Shown here one piece after another: positions 16,049 through 21,774 of a stretch of DNA of 32,718 nucleotides (the first letter of the stretch is position 1; each line of letters opens with the position of its first letter). The translations under genes were made by a program, and so were the position numbers. The DNA lies in assembly GCA_002352105.1 (NCBI GenBank), contig DEHV01000067.1, positions 65,150-97,867 of the forward strand, in the 5' to 3' direction. This stretch comes from Chitinophagaceae bacterium UBA2791 (GTDB lineage Bacteria > Bacteroidota > Bacteroidia > Chitinophagales > Chitinophagaceae). Below the pieces are notes generated by a model. That model was not told where the DNA came from, searched no databases, and saw nothing but the letters and a program-made list of their open reading frames with translations.

Positions 16049-16558
16049 TTAAAATTTGATGAATTCATCCAACTGTTCATTGATGACACGGAGGGTTTGC
16101 GCGTCCTGGATGGTAGCGGAACCGTTCAACAGGTTATGTACGCCGGAAATGGGCAGCTTATTGGGATGCACGACCACTTTCAGGTAGTGCAGTATGCTGG
16201 TCAGGTGCTCCATCCCTCTTACATTACCCGATCTGCCGCTGGAAATGCCTGTCAACAAAGCTTTTTTGCCCCACCAGACATTTTTATAATCCGAAAGGTC
16301 CAGCAGGGTCTTCAACACCCCGGGGAAACTGGCGTTGTACTCCGGGATGATAAAAATAAATTTTGCAGTAGGCAGCAGCAGCTTTTTCTCTATCTCAATA
16401 TAGCCCGTATTCCGGCCCGAAAGATCGAGGTTCTCCAGCGAAAGCAGATCGGCCCGGATATTCTTTTTTTCCAGTTCCTGTTGGTAGATCGAAGCTATTT
16501 TATAGGTATTGCTCTCCTTTCTGTTGGTCCCTGAAATAATTACATAATGCTCTTCCAT
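16049..16558 (-). CDS. NADPH-dependent FMN reductase family protein
   Basis: This is a flavodoxin-fold NAD(P)H:FMN or quinone reductase, expected in the cytoplasm. The 169-residue product has the FMN phosphate-binding loop in IISGTNRKESNTY near the N-terminus. The isoalloxazine-contacting segment is IIPEYNASFPGVLKTLLD, and the second flavin loop is LTGISSGRSGNVRG. These are the characteristic motifs of the NADPH_FMN_red family; the real electron acceptor is unknown. The start fits the family N-terminus with no extension. It is the first gene of a possible two-gene unit with the metallophosphoesterase, and is divergent from parA across a 310-nt gap. Confidence 0.9.
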   Translation of the reverse strand: MEEHYVIISGTNRKESNTYKIASIYQQELEKKNIRADLLSLENLDLSGRNTGYIEIEKKLLLPTAKFIFIIPEYNASFPGVLKTLLDLSDYKNVWWGKKALLTGISSGRSGNVRGMEHLTSILHYLKVVVHPNKLPISGVHNLLNGSATIQDAQTLRVINEQLDEFIKF

Positions 16559-16868
16559 AATTAACTAGCGGCGTTAAACACTTATAGGTATTGTTCGTTG
16601 TCATTTAGGTAGCCATATTTTATACCGAAATCGTAATTTTGCCAACCTGGCAGAAATATACCGGAAAATCATCGTTCGGGGTCGAAAAATGCAAAAGGTG
16701 GACAAGTTGACCATATGAATCGGAGAAACTGCTCCCGGCATTCAACTTATCAACCTATATTGCAAGGGCTTCATCAACGTTAATCGGCATATTTATCGTA
16801 CAGATGAAATACCGCCCGATCATTGATTAACAATAAAGTTCCGCCAAAAACGGGATCTTGGAAAAAAT
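16559..16868. other. 310-nt gap between FMN reductase and parA
   Basis: No gene is visible here. The stretch holds a perfect plus-strand -7 box at 16634-16641, a small palindrome TGCCA-acc-TGGCA (16640-16652) over the predicted transcription start, and a separated inverted repeat GTTAATC/GATTAAC (16779-16785 and 16825-16831). I searched for a recognisable parS palindrome and saw none. Confidence 0.5.
16634..16641 (+). promoter_or_regulatory. -7 promoter box, probably of the parAB operon
   Basis: TAATTTTG matches TAnnTTTG perfectly but lies 227 nt upstream of the parA ATG. If it drives parA, the leader is about 220 nt long. It could instead drive a small RNA. Confidence 0.45.
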
Positions 16869-17669
16869 ATGGCAAGAATAATAGGAGTGGCAAATCAAAA
16901 AGGCGGCGTGGGCAAGACCACCTCCGCTATCAACCTCGCGGCAAGCCTGGCTGTTCTTGAATTCAGGACCCTGCTTCTGGATGCGGATCCGCAGGCCAAC
17001 AGCACCACGGGGGTCGGATTTGATCTGCAAAACATTCAACAGAGCTTGTACGACTGCATGGTCAATAACATTCCAGCAAAAGATGTTATCCTTAAATCGG
17101 AGATCCCCAACCTGGACGTCATCCCCTCGCATATCGACCTGGTAGGCGCGGAAATAGAAATGATCAACTATCCCAACCGCGAAAGCGTGTTAAAAAACAT
17201 CCTTGAACCGGTCAGGGATGAATACGAGTTCATCATTATTGACTGCTCGCCCTCGCTCGGGCTGATCACCGTAAACGCATTGACCGCCGCCGATTCGGTG
17301 ATCGTACCCGTGCAGACGGAGTTTTTTGCATTGGAAGGATTGGGCAAGCTGCTCAACACCATAAAGATCGTCCAGACGCGGCTGAATCCCAAACTGGCCA
17401 TCGAAGGCATCCTGATGACCATGTACGACGGCAGGCTTCGATTGTGCAACCAGGTGGTAAGCGAAGTCAGAAAACATTTTGACGAAATGGTGTTCAATAC
17501 CATTATTCACCGGAACACCCGCATCAGCGAAGCGCCCAGCGTGGGTAAACCCGTTATCTTGTACGATGCCCAGAGCAAGGGATCGATGAACTACCTGAAT
17601 CTCGCCAAGGAAGTGCTGCAGAAAAACAATAAAACCAGGATAAGCCAGGAAGAAAGGATACTTGAATAA
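16869..17669 (+). CDS. parA: Chromosome-partitioning ATPase ParA (Soj)
   Basis: ParA is a cytoplasmic ATPase that binds DNA non-specifically as an ATP-bound dimer and moves ParB-parS complexes during chromosome segregation. The 266 residues match the short, chromosomal (Soj) class with no N-terminal helix-turn-helix. The deviant Walker A motif is KGGVGKTT at 11-18, with signature Lys11 and catalytic Lys16. The Walker A' segment LLLDADPQANST and Walker B IIIDCSPSLGLIT are intact. It is 17 nt upstream of parB, so they form an operon. ParAB next to a DUF5683 protein and dapB is a common arrangement in this phylum. Confidence 0.97.
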   Translation: MARIIGVANQKGGVGKTTSAINLAASLAVLEFRTLLLDADPQANSTTGVGFDLQNIQQSLYDCMVNNIPAKDVILKSEIPNLDVIPSHIDLVGAEIEMINYPNRESVLKNILEPVRDEYEFIIIDCSPSLGLITVNALTAADSVIVPVQTEFFALEGLGKLLNTIKIVQTRLNPKLAIEGILMTMYDGRLRLCNQVVSEVRKHFDEMVFNTIIHRNTRISEAPSVGKPVILYDAQSKGSMNYLNLAKEVLQKNNKTRISQEERILE

Positions 17670-17686
17670 GCGTTAAAACCGTAAAC

Positions 17687-18598
17687 ATGACCAATCCAAA
17701 ACAAAATAAAGATGCGTTAGGGAAGGGAATACGTTCCCTTTTGCAAAGTATCGACGCCGACCTGAAAACCGGTTCCGGCGAATTAAAATCCTCGGTAGTT
17801 GAAGCCGCCACTACGATCCAGCGGATACCTGTCGGCGATATCGAGCCCAATCCCCGGCAGCCGAGAAAAGACTTCGACGAAGCAGCGCTCCAGGAACTGG
17901 CCCATTCCATCAAGCTCCACGACCTGGTACAGCCGATCACCGTATCGGCGAAACCTAATGGGAAATATATGCTGATATCCGGAGAGCGCCGGCTAAGGGC
18001 CTCAAAACTGGCCGGGTTAAAAGATATTCCCGCCTATATCCGGAAAGCCGACGACCAGCAGTTGTTGGAGCTGGCGCTGCTGGAAAACCTCCAGCGGGAG
18101 GATCTTAACGCGATGGAAATAGCCTTGAGCTATAAGCGGATGATGGAAGAGCTCAACCACACCCAGGAGGAAGTCGCCGAACGGATGGGCAAGGAAAGAA
18201 GCACGGTAGCCAACTATATCCGGCTGCTCCGGCTCCCTCCCGATATCCAGGCGGCCGTCAGGAAAAATACCATCTCCATGGGGCATGCCAGGGCGTTGAT
18301 CAATGTGGATACGGTAGACAAACAGTTGTATATCTTTAAGGAGATCGTGAAACAGGGATTATCCGTCAGGCAGACGGAAGAGCTGGTGCGCAAGCTGTAT
18401 AAGACCGCCGTTAAAAATTCGGTAAAACAACAGGTTCCGGCCGCATTCAAAAAAATAGAAGATAATTTAGCCTCTCATTTCAGCGCCAAAGTAAAACTAA
18501 ATCATTCCAAGAAAGGGAACGGAAGCATAATCATCGAGTATTATTCCATCCACGACCTGAACAAGATACTGGAACAGATGGGCGTATCTGCAAACTAA
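17687..18598 (+). CDS. parB: Chromosome-partitioning protein ParB (Spo0J)
   Basis: ParB is a CTP-dependent sliding clamp that loads at parS sites and partners with ParA. The 303-residue protein has an N-terminal ParB/Srx domain with the PRKDFD segment and the CTP/arginine-patch motif GERR at 99-102. A helix-turn-helix domain follows, at about 159-185 (TQEEVAERMGKERSTVANYI). The C-terminal dimerisation region ends IHDLNKILEQMG. The N-terminus has a ParA-stimulating peptide with ALGKGIRSLL. The next gene starts one base after the parB stop, indicating tight co-transcription. Confidence 0.97.
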   Translation: MTNPKQNKDALGKGIRSLLQSIDADLKTGSGELKSSVVEAATTIQRIPVGDIEPNPRQPRKDFDEAALQELAHSIKLHDLVQPITVSAKPNGKYMLISGERRLRASKLAGLKDIPAYIRKADDQQLLELALLENLQREDLNAMEIALSYKRMMEELNHTQEEVAERMGKERSTVANYIRLLRLPPDIQAAVRKNTISMGHARALINVDTVDKQLYIFKEIVKQGLSVRQTEELVRKLYKTAVKNSVKQQVPAAFKKIEDNLASHFSAKVKLNHSKKGNGSIIIEYYSIHDLNKILEQMGVSAN

Positions 18599-18599
18599 G

Positions 18600-19313
18600 A
18601 TGGACATAATGAAAGCCGTCCTATCCTTTTTCCTGATCCTCGCTCCCTGGTTCGTTTTTTCACAAGCGACCGACGCTGTTCCGGGGGATTCCATAGCAGA
18701 CACGATCCCCGTCTCTCCTTCCGCGGCAGATACGATACCCGCGCCCCCATCCGATTCCCTGGCAACGGCAGTTGCTCCGTTGCAGGACTCCGCTTCAGCC
18801 GTCGCCTTGTTAGCGGAAACCGACAGCGTTGTCAAAAAAGGGCACTCTCCCCGGCAGGCGACCCTGCGGTCGGTGATCATACCCGGATGGGGCCAGGCCT
18901 ATAACAAGAAATACTGGAAGATCCCCATTGTCTACGGCGCCATCGGCGTGCCGGTGTACCTGTTTTTCGACAACAAGCAATGGTATAACCGAACCCGTTA
19001 TGCTTTATCGGTTGTGGCAAACGGAAGGATGAACAATATCGACAGCATGGCCATTGTTCATCCACAGCTTAAGGGGCTGGTGACGCAGGGGCTCGAGGGC
19101 TCGCTGATCAGCTACCGCAACGAATTCAGGAAGAACATGGACTATTCCATATTGTTTACCCTGATCATGTGGGGATTAAACGTGGTAGACGCCACGGTAG
19201 ACGGGCATCTTAAAGCCTTCGACGTCGGCGACGATCTCAGCCTGCGCATAAAGCCCTCCTCTCTCGCGGGCGCCGGGGTTCCAGGATTGGCGTTAGTTGT
19301 TAATTTTAAGTAA
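18600..19313 (+). CDS. DUF5683-family membrane protein
   Basis: This is a family of unknown function found mainly in Bacteroidota, typically beside parAB and dapB. The 237-residue product begins with a signal peptide. A Ser/Asp/Pro/Ala-rich low-complexity stretch (about 25-75) follows, with repeats of DTIP and DS. The conserved domain starts near residue 85 with RSVIIPGWGQAYNKKYWKIPIVYGAI, which includes the first membrane-associated segment. A second hydrophobic segment is SILFTLIMWGLNVVDATVDGHL. Its location is probably the envelope. Two starts are possible, ATG at 18600 or at 18609; the latter gives a cleaner signal peptide (MKAVLSFF...). It overlaps the end of the parAB operon with one base between stop and start. 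Confidence 0.85.
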   Translation: MDIMKAVLSFFLILAPWFVFSQATDAVPGDSIADTIPVSPSAADTIPAPPSDSLATAVAPLQDSASAVALLAETDSVVKKGHSPRQATLRSVIIPGWGQAYNKKYWKIPIVYGAIGVPVYLFFDNKQWYNRTRYALSVVANGRMNNIDSMAIVHPQLKGLVTQGLEGSLISYRNEFRKNMDYSILFTLIMWGLNVVDATVDGHLKAFDVGDDLSLRIKPSSLAGAGVPGLALVVNFK

Positions 19314-19330
19314 TTCATAGGTCAAAACTT

Positions 19331-19338
19331 TACATTTG
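19331..19338 (+). promoter_or_regulatory. -7 promoter box of dapB
   Basis: TACATTTG matches TAnnTTTG perfectly, 17 nt before the dapB ATG and 17 nt after the DUF5683 stop codon. It indicates that dapB can be transcribed separately from the parAB operon. Confidence 0.6.
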
Positions 19339-19355
19339 CCTTTAAATTTTTTCAG

Positions 19356-20072
19356 ATGAACATTGCATTACTGGGATATGGCAAAATGGGTCAGGCTGTC
19401 GAATCCATCGCCTTGCAGCGGGGGCATGCCGTGGTCTGTAAGGTTTCGATAGAGAACCTGGAAGACCGCACGATAGAAAACATCAGGAAGTCGGACGTTG
19501 TTATTGAATTTACCGGCCCCGACAGCGCCGTTGACAACCTCAAACTCTGTATAGACGCCGGCGTGCCGGTGGTCAGCGGATCGACAGGCTGGTTAAGCCG
19601 CTATGAAGAGATCAGGGAATATGCGAAGGCTAAGGGAGGCGCGCTGCTGTACGCCAGCAATTTCAGCATCGGCGTAAATATCTTTTTTGCGCTGAATAAA
19701 AAACTGGCTGAACTAATGGCGGGCCACCCGGAATACGAGGCAGACATGAAAGAGATACACCATACCCAGAAGGTCGACGCCCCGAGCGGAACAGCGATCA
19801 CGCTGGCCGAACAGATCCTGGAAAGACTGCCCCATAAAAAGAGATGGGTGAATAATGCTACCGACAACAAGGAAGAACTATCCATTATCAGCGAACGCGT
19901 GGATCCGGCGCCGGGAACCCATTCGGTCAGGTATCATTCTGCCATCGATGATATTGAGATCATTCATACCGCCCATAGCCGTATGGGGTTTGCCTCCGGA
20001 GCAGTATTGGCCGCAGAGTTCATTCGCGGAAAAAAAGGGATCTTTACCATGAACGAAGTATTGGGCATATAA
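19356..20072 (+). CDS. dapB: 4-hydroxy-tetrahydrodipicolinate reductase
   Basis: DapB reduces 4-hydroxy-tetrahydrodipicolinate with NAD(P)H in the lysine and diaminopimelate pathway, which feeds peptidoglycan. The 238 residues match the short form usual in Bacteroidota. The N-terminal Rossmann motif is GYGKMGQAVE. Next come EFTGPDSAVDN and the cofactor-contact segment SGSTGW. The substrate-binding and dimerisation core holds the signature HHTQKVDAPSGTA, with the catalytic histidine-lysine pair, and ASNFSIGVNIFF upstream of it. The C-terminus has HSRMGFASGAVLAAEF. It has its own promoter box but lies directly behind the parAB/DUF5683 genes. Confidence 0.97.
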   Translation: MNIALLGYGKMGQAVESIALQRGHAVVCKVSIENLEDRTIENIRKSDVVIEFTGPDSAVDNLKLCIDAGVPVVSGSTGWLSRYEEIREYAKAKGGALLYASNFSIGVNIFFALNKKLAELMAGHPEYEADMKEIHHTQKVDAPSGTAITLAEQILERLPHKKRWVNNATDNKEELSIISERVDPAPGTHSVRYHSAIDDIEIIHTAHSRMGFASGAVLAAEFIRGKKGIFTMNEVLGI

Positions 20073-20122
20073 AGGCGAATGCCCTATATCCCCAAATATT
20101 TATTATAACCGATTGTTTACAG

Positions 20123-20130
20123 AAATTTTG
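20123..20130 (+). promoter_or_regulatory. -7-like box 4 nt before the Rrf2 gene start
   Basis: AAATTTTG differs from TAnnTTTG at the first base. It ends 4 nt before the ATG, as for mqnE and mgtE, which predicts a start at or next to the first base of the coding region. Confidence 0.4.
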
Positions 20131-20134
20131 CCCG

Positions 20135-20545
20135 ATGCTTTCCAAAAAAGCCCAGTATGCCCTTCAGGCGTTGATGTATATGGCAGATAAGTCATCCAAC
20201 GAGCCGACCCTGATCGCCGAGATCGCTAAAAAACGAAAGATACCGCTGAAGTTTCTCGAAAACATCCTGTTACAGCTGAAAAATGAAGGCATTCTTGAAA
20301 GTAAAAAAGGCAAGGGCGGAGGATATTTTTTCCGTATACCGCCCAAGGATATCCCCCTGGCCCGCATCATCCGGATCATTGACGGACCCATATCCATGCT
20401 TCCCTGCGTAAGCCTTTATTTTTATGAACGATGTAGAAACTGCGATGAAAGACGTTGCGGCATACACGATATCATGGCCCAGGTGCGGGATTCCACCCTG
20501 AAAATACTGGAGAAGAAAACAGTGGCCGACATATCGAACCTATAA
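20135..20545 (+). CDS. Rrf2-family transcriptional regulator with four cysteines
   Basis: This is a winged-helix DNA-binding regulator of the Rrf2/IscR/CymR family. The 136-residue product starts MLSKKAQYALQAL, the usual family N-terminus, with the recognition helix region near residues 25-50 and the wing GKGGGYFF near 60-66. The sensing segment has four cysteines, Cys91, Cys100, Cys103 and Cys108, in the pattern C-x8-C-x2-C-x4-C. IscR and NsrR use three cysteines for an Fe-S cluster, so this one may also bind a cluster, with different spacing. It lies 36 nt upstream of kdsA on the same strand, and the two are probably co-transcribed. What it controls is unknown; regulation of sulfur or iron-sulfur genes elsewhere is as likely as control of its neighbour. 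Confidence 0.93.
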   Translation: MLSKKAQYALQALMYMADKSSNEPTLIAEIAKKRKIPLKFLENILLQLKNEGILESKKGKGGGYFFRIPPKDIPLARIIRIIDGPISMLPCVSLYFYERCRNCDERRCGIHDIMAQVRDSTLKILEKKTVADISNL

Positions 20546-20581
20546 TAAAAGACTTGTATAGAAAATCATTAAATCAAACCT

Positions 20582-21403
20582 ATGGAAGGATTTCTGAAAG
20601 AACTTTTTGCCCGGCAGCAGTATGATGAAAAAAACTTTTTTCTGATCGCCGGGCCCTGCGTGGTGGAATCAGAAGAACTGGTGATGGAAGTAGCCGAAAA
20701 AGTATCCGCGCTATGCCGTAACCTGGGCATCCCCTATATTTTCAAAGCTTCTTACCGGAAGGCCAACCGCACCAGCGGCTCCTCCTTTACAGGCATCGGC
20801 GACGAAAAAGCGATGGCCCTGGTCAACCGGGCCGGCAAGCAATTCAACACGCCCACCACTTCCGATATCCATGCCCATGAAGAAGCGGAGATTGCCGCAA
20901 AATATATTGATATCCTCCAGATACCGGCGTTTCTGTGCCGGCAAACCGATCTGCTTATAGCCGCCGCAGAAACAGGCCAGATCGTTAATGTTAAAAAAGG
21001 GCAATTCCTCAGCGGGGAATCGATGAAGTTCGCAGTAGAAAAGATCACCAAGGCAGGCAACCGGAAAGTCATGCTTACCGAAAGGGGAACCACCTTCGGT
21101 TACCAGGACCTGGTAGTCGATTACCGCAATATCCCCGCCATGCAAAAATTAGGCGCCCCGGTGGTCATGGATTGCACGCATAGCCTGCAGCAACCCAATC
21201 AGCCAGGCGGCGTAACCGGCGGAAACCCCGAACTGATCGGCGTCATTGCCAAAGCGGCTGTCGCGGCCGGCGCCGACGGGCTGTTTATCGAAACGCACCC
21301 CAACCCTGCCGTAGCCAAAAGCGACGGGGCTAATATGTTGAAACTTGACCGGCTGGAAGGGTTGCTGCACGAACTGATAAAGATCCGGAAAGCGGTGGTT
21401 TAG
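20582..21403 (+). CDS. kdsA: 3-deoxy-8-phosphooctulonate (KDO-8-P) synthase, metal-dependent type
   Basis: KdsA condenses phosphoenolpyruvate with arabinose 5-phosphate to form KDO-8-phosphate, the precursor of the lipopolysaccharide inner-core sugar KDO. The 273-residue TIM-barrel enzyme carries LIAGPCVVESEE, ERGTTFGYQDLVVD and DCTHSLQQPN. Cys26, His200, Glu237 and Asp248 show the same spacings (174, 37 and 11 residues) as the metal ligands Cys11, His185, Glu222 and Asp233 of Aquifex aeolicus KdsA. This places it in the metal-dependent class rather than the E. coli metal-independent class, which has Asn at the cysteine position. It probably forms an operon with the upstream Rrf2 regulator and converges on pspC. 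Confidence 0.95.
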   Translation: MEGFLKELFARQQYDEKNFFLIAGPCVVESEELVMEVAEKVSALCRNLGIPYIFKASYRKANRTSGSSFTGIGDEKAMALVNRAGKQFNTPTTSDIHAHEEAEIAAKYIDILQIPAFLCRQTDLLIAAAETGQIVNVKKGQFLSGESMKFAVEKITKAGNRKVMLTERGTTFGYQDLVVDYRNIPAMQKLGAPVVMDCTHSLQQPNQPGGVTGGNPELIGVIAKAAVAAGADGLFIETHPNPAVAKSDGANMLKLDRLEGLLHELIKIRKAVV

Positions 21404-21404
21404 T

Positions 21405-21626
21405 CTACCGGTACCACAGGGGATTTCTTCTTGCCGCCAGTATATACCGTTTCATGTTCATCCAGAAAGCCAGGACGAAATAAACAATCAGCGGCGACCC
21501 CATTGTAAGAAAGGAGATATAGATAAACCATGTTCTGATCCGGCTTGGCGCAATGCCGATCCGCTCACCTATCGCAGTACAGACCCCAAACAGCTTCCAT
21601 TCGATGAAATACCTCAGCTGGTTCAT
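21405..21626 (-). CDS. Small PspC-domain protein
   Basis: This 73-residue protein is almost entirely one PspC-like domain. An N-terminal segment (RYFIEWKLFGVCTAIGERIGI) with the typical GVCxGIGE-like motif is followed by a membrane helix (TWFIYISFLTMGSPLIVYFVL) and a short basic tail. PspC domains occur in phage-shock and envelope-stress sensing. No PspA or PspB partner is in the window, so the role is open. The start codon at 21624-21626 lies directly beside a complex palindromic region shared with the upstream side of the aconitase promoter. It ends one base away from the kdsA stop codon, in convergent orientation. Confidence 0.85.
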   Translation of the reverse strand: MNQLRYFIEWKLFGVCTAIGERIGIAPSRIRTWFIYISFLTMGSPLIVYFVLAFWMNMKRYILAARRNPLWYR

Positions 21627-21659
21627 GCTACTAATTTAATAAAATTAGCATAAATGCTA
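21625..21659. repeat. Palindromic AT-rich element upstream of pspC and acnA
   Basis: CTAATTT (21631-21637) and AAATTAG (21642-21648) form a perfect 7-bp inverted repeat with a 4-nt spacer. The flanks ATGCTA (21625-21630) and TAGCAT (21646-21651) form another inverted pair, and ATGCTA recurs at 21654-21659. It lies between the divergent pspC and acnA genes and may be an operator. Confidence 0.45.
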
Positions 21660-21681
21660 TAGTACATCAGCCGATTTTAGG

Positions 21682-21689
21682 TAAATTTG
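21682..21689 (+). promoter_or_regulatory. -7 promoter box of acnA
   Basis: TAAATTTG is a perfect match to TAnnTTTG. It lies 85 nt before the aconitase ATG, giving a leader of about 80 nt that contains a hairpin. Confidence 0.6.
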
Positions 21690-21699
21690 CAAAAAATTT

Positions 21700-21720
21700 A
21701 ATAACGCAGTCCGCGTTATT
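21700..21720 (+). promoter_or_regulatory. Hairpin in the aconitase mRNA leader
   Basis: AATAACGC (21700-21707) and GCGTTATT (21713-21720) are perfect complements around a 5-nt loop. The hairpin starts about 6 nt after the predicted transcription start. It could stabilise the mRNA, or be a DNA operator overlapping the start region. Confidence 0.5.
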
Positions 21721-21774
21721 TAGCTAATGATTGCAGCGCCAAGCATATATCTCGCACCTAAAAAAATATAATAC

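Noticed and set aside
16559..16868. parS centromere site next to parA
   Set aside because: No palindrome resembling the known parS consensus was found here.
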